Shown here in pieces: positions 1-8,863 of a DNA stretch of 64,000 nt (within the stretch, counting starts at the first letter, position 1; every line of letters begins with the position of its first letter). This DNA is from Pseudarthrobacter sp. W1I19 (GTDB lineage Bacteria > Actinomycetota > Actinomycetes > Actinomycetales > Micrococcaceae), in contig NZ_JAUSZR010000001.1 of the NCBI RefSeq assembly GCF_030817835.1, positions 3,224,001 to 3,288,000 on the forward strand, read 5' to 3'. Below the pieces are notes generated by a model, which was not told the origin of the DNA, did not search any database, and worked only from the letters and a program-made list of their open reading frames with translations. A program made the position numbers and the translations under genes.

Positions 1-40
1 AAGGATCCTGCTTCTGCAACTGCTCCATTACAGTCGTCAT

Positions 41-763
41 CTACTGCTCCTTGGTGAGGGTCGAACCGGACGGCGACCACGCTGCCGTATTGATGGGTGA
101 CCAGTCAGCCGGCTGGCCGTCCAGCCGTGCCATGCGCTGCTTGTGCTTGGACTGGAGGAGTTCGTCCTCAAGGGGTGTGGTGAACACGTTTTCAACCAGG
201 GTGTACTCCGCCGCCAACCGGCCGACGGCGGTGACCGCCGCAGTGTCGATCCGCCCCCGTTCCAGGTAAAGCTCGTCCTTGACATGGAAGCGGACAACTT
301 CACCCCAGACCACGTGATCGTTCATGTCGCCCACAGGAATGATGCGGTTAAGGATGCATTCCATGGCGATCGGGGCGTCTTTGATCCTGGGCGCTGTCAC
401 GGCGTCTGAAGCCTCTTTTTCGAGTCCCACCGCCTCAAACTCGTCGATACCCGACGGGAATTCGAAGGCGGAGGAGTGCAGGGCGTGAGCCTGTGGAAGC
501 GTGGCCACGTTGACCACGAAGTTCCCCGTTTCACGGATATTGACGAACGTGTCCTTGAGGGTTTCGCCGTCTGAGCGTGGCTGGAGCGAGATGGACACCA
601 TGGGCGGCTTGCGTCCCACCGCCGTGAAAAAGGAAATCGGTGCAAGGTTGGCCACTCCCTCCGGAGAGACGGTGCTTACCCAGGCGATCGCCCGGGGAAT
701 GATGCTTCCGATGAGGAGTTTGTAGGAGTCGACGGCGTCGAGATCTGCACTGTTGATGATCAT
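41..763 (-). CDS. Flavin reductase family protein (FMN-binding split barrel)
   Basis: A 240-residue protein of the flavin-reductase-like / DIM6-NTAB group, which bind FMN in a split-barrel fold and often supply reduced flavin to a partner monooxygenase. The N-terminal half carries the family pattern: RAIAWVST near residue 24, GVANLAPISFF near 36, then NFVVNVA near 81. Length is usual for the longer members of the family. It lies downstream of the thiolase gene on the same strand, separated by a 214-nt gap containing a hairpin, so co-transcription is plausible. The partner oxygenase is not in the window. The substrate is unknown; a role in the neighbouring acyl-CoA or aromatic catabolism is inferred from context only. 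Confidence 0.85.
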   Translation of the reverse strand: MIINSADLDAVDSYKLLIGSIIPRAIAWVSTVSPEGVANLAPISFFTAVGRKPPMVSISLQPRSDGETLKDTFVNIRETGNFVVNVATLPQAHALHSSAFEFPSGIDEFEAVGLEKEASDAVTAPRIKDAPIAMECILNRIIPVGDMNDHVVWGEVVRFHVKDELYLERGRIDTAAVTAVGRLAAEYTLVENVFTTPLEDELLQSKHKQRMARLDGQPADWSPINTAAWSPSGSTLTKEQ

Positions 764-798
764 GGAGGGCCTGTATCTTTCCCTGTGAATGAGTGGGG

Positions 799-818
799 GC
801 GTTCCCGAATGGGAACGC
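799..818. terminator. Small perfect hairpin between thiolase and flavin reductase genes
   Basis: Perfect 8-bp inverted repeat GCGTTCCC / GGGAACGC around a GAAT tetraloop, 36 nt upstream of the flavin reductase start on the minus strand. There is no clear T-run, so it could be a weak terminator, an attenuator or an operator. Confidence 0.35.
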
Positions 819-977
819 GGCCTGGGGCTGCATCGGCGCAGCCTGCGGCGGCTGGAAGTATTTGAGCTTTTGGAGAATCAGCTGAAGTAAGCGTACGCGT
901 TTTACTTATTTCGTTCAAGGGGTGGATCCATAAATTGCAGTCACGTCTCGGGTTGCTGCTGGGGTAGGGACTGCGGC

Positions 978-2147
978 CTAACGTTCCAGGACAACGGCGA
1001 GGCCTTGCCCCACTCCGATGCAAATGGCGGCAACTCCGACTCCTCCGCCGCGGCGTTTCAGCTCCCGCGCCAGGTGGATCAGGATGCGGGAGCCGGAGGC
1101 GCCCAGCGGGTGGCCCAGGGCCAGCGCGCCGCCGTGGATATTCACCTTCTCAGGATCCAGCTCTGGCCAAAGCTGCAGGCACGCGAGGCTTTGTGCTGCA
1201 AAGGCTTCGTTGAGCTCCACGACGTCGACGTCCGCCCAGGTCTTGCCTGCCCGGGCGAGCGCCCGGTTGGCGGCCTCGACGGGAGCAATGCCGAAGATGT
1301 TTGGGTCGTTGCCGGCCACGCCGCGGGAAACGATGCGTGCCAGGGGTTCGGTTTCCAGGGCGCCTTCACAGCCGATGAGCATGGCTGCCGCCCCGTCATT
1401 GAGTGGAGAGGAATTGCCTGCGGTGACGGAGCCGCCGTCACGGAATACCGGCTCCAGGCTGGACAAGGCGTCCATGGAGGTGGTGGCCCGGACGCCCTCG
1501 TCCGTAGTCAGCTGCGAATCCGGATGCGGCAGCACTTCGTCGTCGTAGATCCCCTCCGACCAGGCCTTGGCGGCTAATCTGTGGCTTTGAACGGCAAACT
1601 GGTCCTGCTCGGTCCTTGATATGCCGAACTTGTCGGCGAGGATTTCTGCCGTTTCGCCATTGGAGACGGTCCAGGCCTCGTTCATCTTCGGGTTGACCAT
1701 GCGCCAGCCGAGCGTCGAACTGTGCAGGGTTTCAGGACCGGCAGGATACGCCCGTTCGGGCTTTGCGAGGATCCAGGGCGCCCTGCTCATCGATTCGACG
1801 CCGCCGGCAACAATCAGGTGGCCATCGCCGGTTTCCACCGCTCGGCTCGCCTGGATGGCAGCCTCGAGGCCGGAGCCGCACAGTCGATTAACCGTGACGC
1901 CGGGCACCGAGGTGGGAAGCCCGGAAAGCAGCGCAGCCATTCGTGCCACATTGCGGTTATCCTCTCCGGCACCATTGGCGTTGCCCAGAATCACTTCATC
2001 AATCCTGTGCGTTTCCAGCCCCGGCTGCCTGTCCACCACCTCACGGATCACATGGGAGGCCAAATCATCGGGTCGGATGCCCGCCAATGACTTCCCGAAT
2101 TTTCCGAAGGGGGTGCGGATCCCGTCATAGATGAAGCTGCTTGCCAT
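978..2147 (-). CDS. Acetyl-CoA acyltransferase (thiolase)
   Basis: Degradative thiolase of 389 residues that cleaves 3-ketoacyl-CoA with CoA, giving acetyl-CoA. The nucleophilic cysteine is visible in VNRLCGSG (Cys90), followed by GGVESMSRAP, the NEAFAAQ motif, GGALALGHPLGASG with its catalytic His, and the second catalytic cysteine in AICIGVGQG. The start at 2147 (MASSFIYDG) is preferred over one about 100 nt upstream because GAAAGG lies just before it and family members begin at this point. It resembles beta-ketoadipyl-CoA thiolases, so a role in the end of aromatic or fatty-acyl degradation is likely, but the exact substrate cannot be read from sequence. It is divergent from the alpha/beta hydrolase gene across a 279-nt regulatory gap. 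Confidence 0.92.
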   Translation of the reverse strand: MASSFIYDGIRTPFGKFGKSLAGIRPDDLASHVIREVVDRQPGLETHRIDEVILGNANGAGEDNRNVARMAALLSGLPTSVPGVTVNRLCGSGLEAAIQASRAVETGDGHLIVAGGVESMSRAPWILAKPERAYPAGPETLHSSTLGWRMVNPKMNEAWTVSNGETAEILADKFGISRTEQDQFAVQSHRLAAKAWSEGIYDDEVLPHPDSQLTTDEGVRATTSMDALSSLEPVFRDGGSVTAGNSSPLNDGAAAMLIGCEGALETEPLARIVSRGVAGNDPNIFGIAPVEAANRALARAGKTWADVDVVELNEAFAAQSLACLQLWPELDPEKVNIHGGALALGHPLGASGSRILIHLARELKRRGGGVGVAAICIGVGQGLAVVLER

Positions 2148-2426
2148 GCTTCTGCCTTTCGTTGTGCATCGGTGAAGAAAATCAGGAATGGGGGGCCGGC
2201 CCGCGGCCGTGCAAGGAGCATACGTCAAAAAGTCGTTGCTGGACATAGCCTAACGCTGTACGCTTATTTCACACCTTACTCCTGTAAAAGTCTTGGGCTC
2301 CCCTTGGAAGCCAGGACGCGGGCCCTTCACCACGCAACTAATTCACGATTTCCCGCGCCACGCGGCGTGGCTCCCGCGGTTTTCACACCTACCCGGCCAT
2401 GAGCGCCGGAGAGAAAAGAGAGACTC

Positions 2427-3320
2427 ATGGCAGAACGACTCGATGTTGAATTCACGGCCGAAGGCGGCATCAAGCTTCGCGCTTGGCTCTACCTCCCGGA
2501 TGGTCCCGGACCCCATCCCGCCATCACCATGGCCCACGGATATGCCGGCACACGCGCCCACGGACTCGCCGCGTATGCCTCCCGCTTTGCAGCCAACGGA
2601 TTTGTGGTCCTGGTCCACGACCACCGGAATTTCGGAGCCAGCGAGGGGGAACCCCGCCACGACATCAACCCTTGGCAGCAGGTCAAGGACTGGCGCCGGG
2701 CACTGACCTACCTCGAGAGCCGGCCTGAAGTAGACGCATCCCGCATAGGTCTTTGGGGATCCAGCTACTCCGGCGGGCACGCCCTGGTTCTGGGAGCTAC
2801 GGAGCAGCGGCTCAAGGCGGTGGTGTCCCAGGTGCCCGCTATCAATGGCCATGTGGCGGGTTCCCGCCGCGCGGTAGGCGATGCCAAGACGGCCCTGGAA
2901 CAGTCCTTCATAGACGACGAACGGGACCAGGCCGCGGGTAAGGCACCCAGAATGATCGCGGTGGTGAGCAGTGACCCTAGCCAGCCTGCCGCGTACCGGC
3001 TGCCCTCCGCCGTCGCCTTCTACACACAGCCCGGCCCGGAAGAATACGGCTGGGACAACACCGTCACGTTGCAGTCCACCCGTGCCGCGCGGCTCTACGA
3101 GCCCGGGGTCTGGGCCTCAAGGGTGTCGCCGAAGCCGCTGCTCTTCATCGTCGCTGAAGACGATGAACTGACCGGCACGGACCTGGCCCTTGAAGCCTAC
3201 GAACAGGCCCAGGAGCCCAAATCCCTCGTGATGCTTCCGGGCGGCCACTTCGAGCCGTACGTCGAGAACTTCGAAGACTCAAGTTCGGCCGCCCTCACCT
3301 GGTTTCAGCAGCATCTCTAA
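2427..3320 (+). CDS. Alpha/beta hydrolase
   Basis: A 297-residue alpha/beta hydrolase. The oxyanion-side motif is MAHGYAGTRAHG (about 35-46), the nucleophile elbow is LWGSSYSGGH (about 109-118, probable nucleophile Ser113), the acid is probably in AEDDELT, and the catalytic His is in PGGHFEPY near residue 272. The Ser-Tyr-Ser elbow is like dienelactone-hydrolase and CocE-like members. It is divergent from the thiolase gene and 36 nt ahead of the metallo-hydrolase gene on the same strand, so the two hydrolases likely form an operon serving the same ester, lactone or thioester substrate. GAGAAAAGAGAG precedes the ATG. The specific substrate is unknown. Confidence 0.85.
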   Translation: MAERLDVEFTAEGGIKLRAWLYLPDGPGPHPAITMAHGYAGTRAHGLAAYASRFAANGFVVLVHDHRNFGASEGEPRHDINPWQQVKDWRRALTYLESRPEVDASRIGLWGSSYSGGHALVLGATEQRLKAVVSQVPAINGHVAGSRRAVGDAKTALEQSFIDDERDQAAGKAPRMIAVVSSDPSQPAAYRLPSAVAFYTQPGPEEYGWDNTVTLQSTRAARLYEPGVWASRVSPKPLLFIVAEDDELTGTDLALEAYEQAQEPKSLVMLPGGHFEPYVENFEDSSSAALTWFQQHL

Positions 3321-3356
3321 AACCCACACCAAAGTTCAGGGAAAGTGAAACAAACT

Positions 3357-4208
3357 ATGGCACCCACAACCGAGCTGGCTTACGACGTCTTTGTCTCCGG
3401 CACTCTGCCCCAAACCGGACGAGGGACACTCCCGAACGGGGAGCCCCGCATCTGGTCGCCGCTGTCCTCAACCCTGATCTCCGGACAGGAGAACGCCGTG
3501 CTGGTTGACCCGCCCATGACAGTCCACCAGACAAGGAGTGTCGGGGACTGGGTTGAGGCATCGGGAAAGAACCTCAGCCACATCTACATCACCCACGGCC
3601 ACGGTGACCACTGGTTCGGCGCAGGACCCCTCGTGGAGCGGTTTCCGGGGGTGACAGTTCTGGCAACCCCGGGAACGCTCCAGGAAATGGCGACGCACGG
3701 GTCCCCCGGGTTCCGATCCTCTTTCTGGGACTCGATTTTCCCTGACCAGATTCCGCCCACCACCACGGTGACCCAGCCCATCGAGGGTGGATCCTTTGAA
3801 CTGGAGGGACATGAACTGCGGATTGTTGAAGTAGGACATACTGACACCGACAACACCACCATGCTGTTCGTCCCCTCCACGGGGCTCCTGGTGGCCGGGG
3901 ACGCCGTCTACAACGGGGTCCACCCGTACCTGACGGAGTCGCAGGATGGGGGCATCGATTCGTGGCTGCGGGCGCTTGATATCGCCGAGAGTCTGGAGCC
4001 GCGTTTCGTGGTGGCCGGGCACAAGAACCCCGCATTACCGGACCTGCCCGCTCAGATCCAGGAAACGCGCGGCTACCTGCAGGACGCATCGAAGCTCCTG
4101 GCCGAGGAACCAACGCCGGAGGAGTTCTTCTCGGCAATGCTGGCGCTTCATCCTGATCGGATCAACCCCGGCGCGTTGTGGGGTGCGGCCCTGAAACTGC
4201 TGGGCTGA
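3357..4208 (+). CDS. MBL-fold metallo-hydrolase
   Basis: A metallo-beta-lactamase-fold hydrolase of about 283 residues. The metal-binding signature THGHGDHW is intact (near residue 80), followed by GHTDTDN, a VAGDAVYNGVHPY segment providing the bridging Asp, and VVAGHKN as the final His ligand, so both metal sites look complete. ATG 3357 was chosen over GTG 3345 because the AGGGAAA upstream lies too close to the GTG. It follows the alpha/beta hydrolase closely and probably acts in the same catabolic route. The long C-terminal helical tail is typical of soil members of the superfamily that cleave esters or lactones. Substrate unknown. Confidence 0.83.
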   Translation: MAPTTELAYDVFVSGTLPQTGRGTLPNGEPRIWSPLSSTLISGQENAVLVDPPMTVHQTRSVGDWVEASGKNLSHIYITHGHGDHWFGAGPLVERFPGVTVLATPGTLQEMATHGSPGFRSSFWDSIFPDQIPPTTTVTQPIEGGSFELEGHELRIVEVGHTDTDNTTMLFVPSTGLLVAGDAVYNGVHPYLTESQDGGIDSWLRALDIAESLEPRFVVAGHKNPALPDLPAQIQETRGYLQDASKLLAEEPTPEEFFSAMLALHPDRINPGALWGAALKLLG

Positions 4209-4307
4209 CCAGCCGCAGCGCAGCCCCGCGCGGCCGCGCCCAGGGCAACGCCCGACGTCGGGGGCTTGTGTGGGAAATGGTTGCGGTGTGCGACGGGAGA
4301 CATAAGG

Positions 4308-4362
4308 AAGACCTCCGGGTGGAGCGGGACTTGTTAAGAGTCCAACTCCACCCGGAGGTCTT
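4308..4362 (+). terminator. Perfect 17-bp inverted repeat downstream of hydrolase operon
   Basis: AAGACCTCCGGGTGGAG (4308-4324) is perfectly complementary to CTCCACCCGGAGGTCTT (4346-4362), with a 21-nt loop and a short T-rich tail. This is the likely terminator of the two-hydrolase operon. Confidence 0.7.
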
Positions 4363-4638
4363 TGTGTTGCCCCAGCACTTTCGTCGCATCGCAGGGCTGG
4401 ATCCGGCTGGCCAGGCCGCCGTCGACGGCGGCTACTCCCTCTGTGCCGGCAGCAGAACTTTCCTGCTTGGGTCAGGAAATGCCACTGCCTATGCGCCGCT
4501 GCTGCAGGCTTTCCCTTCGTTAAGTCTTCTGCCCCCTCGATGGAGCACCGACCCACTAACGCACGGTTCTGCACGGCCGTTGTGGGCCACCGTCCGGATG
4601 CATCCAGGAACCTGGCTGTCTCCGTCTGCCGCTGCCAA

Positions 4639-4684
4639 CAGCCGAGCCACCTTGCTCCCAGGTAGGCGCAAGGTGGCTCGGCTG
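4639..4684 (-). terminator. Perfect 16-bp inverted repeat downstream of MFS gene
   Basis: CAGCCGAGCCACCTTG (4639-4654) pairs perfectly with CAAGGTGGCTCGGCTG (4669-4684) over a 14-nt loop, about 60 nt past the stop of the MFS transporter gene. Likely terminator; there is no strong T-run. Confidence 0.65.
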
Positions 4685-4745
4685 ACTCTGTATCGCTGCC
4701 CTCAGGTGACCATGCGACTGTCAGGGGCGGTAAACGTTGGCCGCG

Positions 4746-6131
4746 TCATGCGGTTGCGCGCGAACGACGTGTGGTCATCGCCTTGACTGCACCCACGGCT
4801 GCAGCTCCAGCCAGGAGCGGGATGGCCAGGGCCAGGAAGATCTGGGCGACATCCCATCCTGCACCCAGCATCAATCCACCCAGTAAACCGCTGACGATCG
4901 AACCGGCCTTGCCGAAGCTGTGCATCCAGGACACACCGGTTGCGCGTGCCTCAGTGGGGAAAACCGAGGTGCTGAGTGCGTTCATGCCGCTGTTGGCTCC
5001 CACCAGCACGACGCCGATGCTGAAGCCCAGGACAAGCAGCAGGGGCAAGGTCAGATTGACGGAAGCAAGGATCCAGGCAGCTCCGGCGGCCAGTGTGAAG
5101 GCTGCTCCGAGGGATACAAATTTCCCGAGCTTCTCCATGGCGAAGCCGATGGCCAGGGCTCCAATGACGCCGCCGAGGCCGAACAGCGACACCACACTAC
5201 CTGCCCCCGCGGCGTCGATATTGAGTTGCTTGACGATGAGCGGCAGGTAGTTCAGGAACATGTAGACCACCGCGGCACAGATGAAGTAGCAAAGCCAGAT
5301 CAGCAGCGACACGACCACCAGTTTCCTGGAGAGCACGGCCCTCACGCCGCCAACCGGCTTGGCACCGGCGGTGGGAGGAACGCCTGCGAGGTCGATTGTC
5401 GTCATGTCGAAACCGGGGATGATTGCGCTCAATACCTTCGTCACGTTTTCTGTCCGTCCTCCCCGTCGAATCATGAAGACGGTGGATTCGGGCAGGCCCC
5501 ACAGCAATGCTGGCAGGAGAATCAAGGCCAGGAGTGTTCCGGTTCCGAGCAGCCAGTGCCAGCCCAAGATGGGCATAATGGCAGACGCCAGGAAGCCGGT
5601 GATCACTGTCCCTAATGGGAAACCGGTGAACGTGATGGCAACGATTGCCGCCTTCCGATTTTCAGGGGCGAACTCGGCTACCAAAGTGATGACGAGGGGC
5701 ATAACAGCTCCCAGGAACAGGCATGCCACTACGCGGAAGATTCCTAATGTCAGGTCGTTTTGTGCCAGCGCGCCCCCTAGGGTGGCGAGGCCGAACCCGG
5801 CCGTGCCCACGATGATTGGGAGCCTTCGGCCGATCTGGTCAGAGAGTGGCCCTGCGACCATCGAACCGACGGTAAGTCCCACCACTCCCAGTGTGACCAT
5901 GGTTGTGACTGTTGCCAGCGACGTACCCCATTGGGTGACGATCTGGGGGTAGACAAATCCCCATAAGCCGATTTCAACTCCCTCCAGGGTCATCGTCAGG
6001 AACCCGAGCAGGATGATCACCCGCCGCCTGTTGCCCAGCGGTGCTTGATTTAGTAGTTCCTGAACCGTCAAGCGGGAGAAATGTGAGGTCCGGAGGTCGG
6101 TCGTCTTTGACGCCTCATTGGCCATTGCCAT
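4746..6131 (-). CDS. MFS transporter, aromatic acid:H+ symporter (AAHS)-like
   Basis: A 461-residue twelve-helix major facilitator protein in the cytoplasmic membrane. The GPLSDQIGRRLPI motif between helices 2 and 3 and the early acidic GVEIGLWGFVYP segment in helix 1 are typical of the AAHS family, which imports benzoate-type and related organic acids by proton symport. ATG 6131 (MAMANEAS) is chosen because AGAAAGG lies about 9 nt upstream; the open frame extends further 5' but without family-like sequence. It is convergent with the hydrolase genes and probably supplies their substrate. The substrate cannot be stated. Confidence 0.85.
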   Translation of the reverse strand: MAMANEASKTTDLRTSHFSRLTVQELLNQAPLGNRRRVIILLGFLTMTLEGVEIGLWGFVYPQIVTQWGTSLATVTTMVTLGVVGLTVGSMVAGPLSDQIGRRLPIIVGTAGFGLATLGGALAQNDLTLGIFRVVACLFLGAVMPLVITLVAEFAPENRKAAIVAITFTGFPLGTVITGFLASAIMPILGWHWLLGTGTLLALILLPALLWGLPESTVFMIRRGGRTENVTKVLSAIIPGFDMTTIDLAGVPPTAGAKPVGGVRAVLSRKLVVVSLLIWLCYFICAAVVYMFLNYLPLIVKQLNIDAAGAGSVVSLFGLGGVIGALAIGFAMEKLGKFVSLGAAFTLAAGAAWILASVNLTLPLLLVLGFSIGVVLVGANSGMNALSTSVFPTEARATGVSWMHSFGKAGSIVSGLLGGLMLGAGWDVAQIFLALAIPLLAGAAAVGAVKAMTTRRSRATA

Positions 6132-6546
6132 GGTTGTTCGCCTTTCTGAGACACGCCGTCGTTGGCGTGCGTGAGCTGATGCGAAGCTCGTAGTGCTCGT
6201 GAATCCTGGCACGCAGCCTTCTTTGAGGGGTTGCCCGTCTAAGTTGTTCCCTTGCGCCTTGCTCTTAGCAACCGAAGCTTCAACTGTGATATCGGCTACA
6301 CAAGGGAACCCTGCGATTGAAAGAAGCTTAGGCTATACGTCTCTTTCGAGCAATGCTTTCCTCCAGATGGATCCACGTCTCGCTCCAAGGCAGCAGGCGG
6401 GGGCCTGAAACCAGGCAATGTTCACTATGAAACCGCCTAATTACTGACGCTTCTTTTTCTGAGCGCTCAAGGGCTTGCACGCCAGCTCTAGGCAACCCCG
6501 CGAGAATGGGCGTCGGGAGGCGGGGTTCGACAGGCTCAACCACGTG

Positions 6547-6577
6547 ATGCGCACAACAGTCTGCGTGTTGTGCGCAT
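6547..6577. promoter_or_regulatory. 12-bp perfect inverted repeat, probable operator
   Basis: ATGCGCACAACA (6547-6558) and TGTTGTGCGCAT (6566-6577) are perfect inverted arms with a 7-nt spacer, just upstream of the -35 box for the permease operon. This is the size and symmetry of a dimeric regulator site. The 8-bp palindrome CACTAGTG (6598-6605) sits inside the promoter spacer. The downstream DeoR protein is a candidate binder, but that is inference. Confidence 0.55.
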
Positions 6578-6583
6578 ACGGGG

Positions 6584-6613
6584 TTGCGCTAAACGCGCAC
6601 TAGTGTTTATGAT
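6584..6613 (+). promoter_or_regulatory. Putative housekeeping promoter of the threonate operon
   Basis: TTGCGC (6584-6589) and TATGAT (6608-6613) with an 18-nt spacer fit a primary-sigma promoter. Predicted transcription begins near 6620, about 55 nt before the permease start. The rest of the gap from 6132 to 6674 holds no recognisable gene. Confidence 0.5.
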
Positions 6614-6674
6614 CTTAATCATGCTTCGAGCAGAGCGCTCGACCCCTCTCCCCCAACAACAATGAGGTTGCAAC

Positions 6675-7664
6675 ATGTCTGTCCCCATCAAGGCCACCAT
6701 GGAAAAAGTCCCTGGCGGCATGATGCTGATCCCGCTGCTGATCGGCGCCCTTCTGGCCACCTTCGCACCGGACTCCGCTAAATTCTTCGGTTCGTTCACC
6801 GGCGCACTCTTCACCGGCGGCACCACCATCCTTGCCGTTTTCTACGTGTGCATGGGCGCAAGCATCGATATCAAAGCCACCCCCTACATCCTCAAAAAGG
6901 GCGGCGTCCTCTTCGGCAGCAAGGTCCTGTTCGCTGTGATCATCGGCGTCGTTGCCGGCCGGTTCCTGGGCGAACTTCCCATCGACGGCGGGCTGCTTAC
7001 AGGCCTGTCAGTCCTGGCCATCCTGGCAGCCCTCAATGACACCAACGGCGGAATGTACATGGCCCTCATGGGCCAGTACGGAAAGCCGAAGGACGTTGCT
7101 GCCTACTCCGTTATGACGCTCGAATCCGGGCCCTTCCTGACGATGGTCACCCTGGGCGTGGCCGGCTTGTCTGCCTTCCCGTGGCAGGCTCTTGTCGGCG
7201 CCATCATCCCCCTGCTCCTCGGAGTCCTGCTGGGCACCCTTGACCCGGCCATGCGCAAGTTCCTTTCCTCTGCAGCCCCCGTTCTTATTCCGTTCTTCGC
7301 CCTCGCCCTCGGCTTCGGCCTGAACCTGGGACAGGTGCTCAATGCGGGCCTGCTCGGCGTGGCTCTTGGCCTGTTCGTTCTCATCGTCGGCGGCGCTGTG
7401 CTGTTCTTCGCAGACAAGCTGACCGGAGGCTCAGGCATTGCCGGCCTGGCGGCGGCCACCACTGCAGGCAACGCGGCAACAGTCCCCATGCTGGTAGCCG
7501 CAGCCAACCCTGCTTACCTCCCCGCTGCCGGACCCGCCACCGTGCTGGTTGCCGCTTCCGTGGTAGTCACCGCCATCGGGTGCCCCCTGGTGGTGGCCTG
7601 GTACGCCAAGCGCCTCAAGAACAAAGAAGCCGCAGCATCACCCGAGGTGTCTGCAGCAGTATGA
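6675..7664 (+). CDS. 2-keto-3-deoxygluconate permease family transporter (KdgT-like)
   Basis: A 329-residue, very hydrophobic protein of the KdgT family of proton-coupled sugar-acid importers, with about ten membrane segments. It starts [24 protein letters not shown] and has the family pieces [29 protein letters not shown] (about 115-131) and [17 protein letters not shown] near 260. It is the first gene of a three-gene operon and overlaps the kinase gene by 4 nt (ATGA). Known relatives carry 2-keto-3-deoxygluconate. Here, next to a DUF1537 kinase and a PdxA2-like enzyme, a four-carbon acid such as D-threonate or erythronate is the more likely cargo; that reassignment is inference. Confidence 0.88.
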   Translation: MSVPIKATMEKVPGGMMLIPLLIGALLATFAPDSAKFFGSFTGALFTGGTTILAVFYVCMGASIDIKATPYILKKGGVLFGSKVLFAVIIGVVAGRFLGELPIDGGLLTGLSVLAILAALNDTNGGMYMALMGQYGKPKDVAAYSVMTLESGPFLTMVTLGVAGLSAFPWQALVGAIIPLLLGVLLGTLDPAMRKFLSSAAPVLIPFFALALGFGLNLGQVLNAGLLGVALGLFVLIVGGAVLFFADKLTGGSGIAGLAAATTAGNAATVPMLVAAANPAYLPAAGPATVLVAASVVVTAIGCPLVVAWYAKRLKNKEAAASPEVSAAV

Positions 7665-8863
7665 ACACCTCCGCAGCTCCGCGCTGGGCAATCATCGCCG
7701 ACGACCTCACGGGAGCGGCAGATGCTGCCGCAGCCTACGGACCCACACACACCAGTTCCGTAATCCTCGACGTCGACTGCACCTGGCCTGAGGCAGAGAT
7801 CCTTTCGGTCAACACGGAGAGCCGCTACCTGGCCGCGGAGGAGGCAGCCTCGGCTGTCACCTCCGCCGTGGGGCGCGCCCTGGGGCAGAACCGCCGGATC
7901 TTCAAAAAGATCGATTCGTTGCTTCGAGGCAATGTGGGCGCAGAGGTCGCGGCAACACTGGCGCAGCTTACACATGGCCACGGCAAGGGCCTCGCCGTTG
8001 TTGCTCCCGCCTTCCCGGCCACGGGCAGGACCACCGAGGGCGGCATCGTCCACGTGGGCGGCGTTCAGAACACTGAAGGAAGCTTTGGCGGCGACGTCGC
8101 CGGGGCGCTGGCTGCCGGTGGATTAACCGTCGAGGCAGCCGGCGTGGCCGGACGTAACCCCGAGGAACTGGCCTGGCACCTTCGCGAGGTGCAGGAACGG
8201 GGAACTGACGCCGTCGTACTGGACGCTGCTTCCGATGACGACCTGGAAACCATCGCGGCCGCTGCAGACCTGCTGGACTTTCCGGCACTCCTGGTGGGAT
8301 CCGGCGGACTGGCGGGGCACATTGCTGCGCGTGAAGACGGAACGGCTGCGCGGAATGCGCAGGAGCGGCACATAATCCGCACCCTGACCGTGATCGGCAG
8401 CTACTCGGGCCTTGCCCGGCAGCAAACCGAGGCACTTGTTGACGCCGGCGCTGAACACATCACGCTGGACCACGCCGCGCTGGACGATCCGGAAGTTCCC
8501 CGCCGGGTTGCCGAGGCGATGGCCTGGACGGACGTGGTACTGACGCCGGATCCGATGGCCACCGTGGACAAGTCGCAGGCATTTGTGGTGGCAGAGGCTC
8601 TGGCCCGCGCCACCGCTGCCGGCATCGGACACTGCGACGCCCTCGTCCTCACGGGCGGCGAAACGGCCACAGCGGTCCTGAAGGCCCTGGGCGCCGGCAG
8701 CTTCACCGTCCTCGGGGAGATTGAAGCCGGCGTCGTCATGAGCCTGCTGCCCGACCCCCTCCCCCTGCTGGTCACCAAGGCCGGCGCTTTCGGGGACGCC
8801 GGTACGCTGGCCCGGACCAAACAATTTCTTACTGGCACAACGACTGAAATGAGTATCAAATAA
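7661..8863 (+). CDS. dtnK: Four-carbon acid sugar kinase (DUF1537; DtnK/OtnK type)
   Basis: A 400-residue kinase of the DUF1537 family, which phosphorylates D-threonate, D-erythronate or L-threonate at the 4-hydroxyl with ATP. The N-terminal substrate-binding domain shows [13 protein letters not shown] (about 12-24), [11 protein letters not shown] (about 81-91) and [13 protein letters not shown] (about 121-133). The C-terminal nucleotide-binding domain shows the glycine-rich [17 protein letters not shown] near 330. The start at 7661 overlaps the permease stop as ATGA. The next gene is a PdxA2-type dehydrogenase and there is no threonate 2-dehydrogenase, aldolase or isomerase nearby. That fits the two-step D-threonate route better than the L-threonate or erythronate routes. 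Symbol given on context. Confidence 0.85.
   Translation: MNTSAAPRWAIIADDLTGAADAAAAYGPTHTSSVILDVDCTWPEAEILSVNTESRYLAAEEAASAVTSAVGRALGQNRRIFKKIDSLLRGNVGAEVAATLAQLTHGHGKGLAVVAPAFPATGRTTEGGIVHVGGVQNTEGSFGGDVAGALAAGGLTVEAAGVAGRNPEELAWHLREVQERGTDAVVLDAASDDDLETIAAAADLLDFPALLVGSGGLAGHIAAREDGTAARNAQERHIIRTLTVIGSYSGLARQQTEALVDAGAEHITLDHAALDDPEVPRRVAEAMAWTDVVLTPDPMATVDKSQAFVVAEALARATAAGIGHCDALVLTGGETATAVLKALGAGSFTVLGEIEAGVVMSLLPDPLPLLVTKAGAFGDAGTLARTKQFLTGTTTEMSIK

Larger units (their letters stand above)
4209..4745. other. Intergenic region with two strong hairpins, no gene seen
   Basis: This 537-nt gap separates the convergent hydrolase and MFS transporter genes. It holds two perfect inverted repeats, listed separately, and no open frame with recognisable coding character. 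Confidence 0.6.

Noticed and set aside
1005..1577. Plus-strand open frame opposite the thiolase gene
   Set aside because: Shadow of a gene with fully conserved thiolase motifs.
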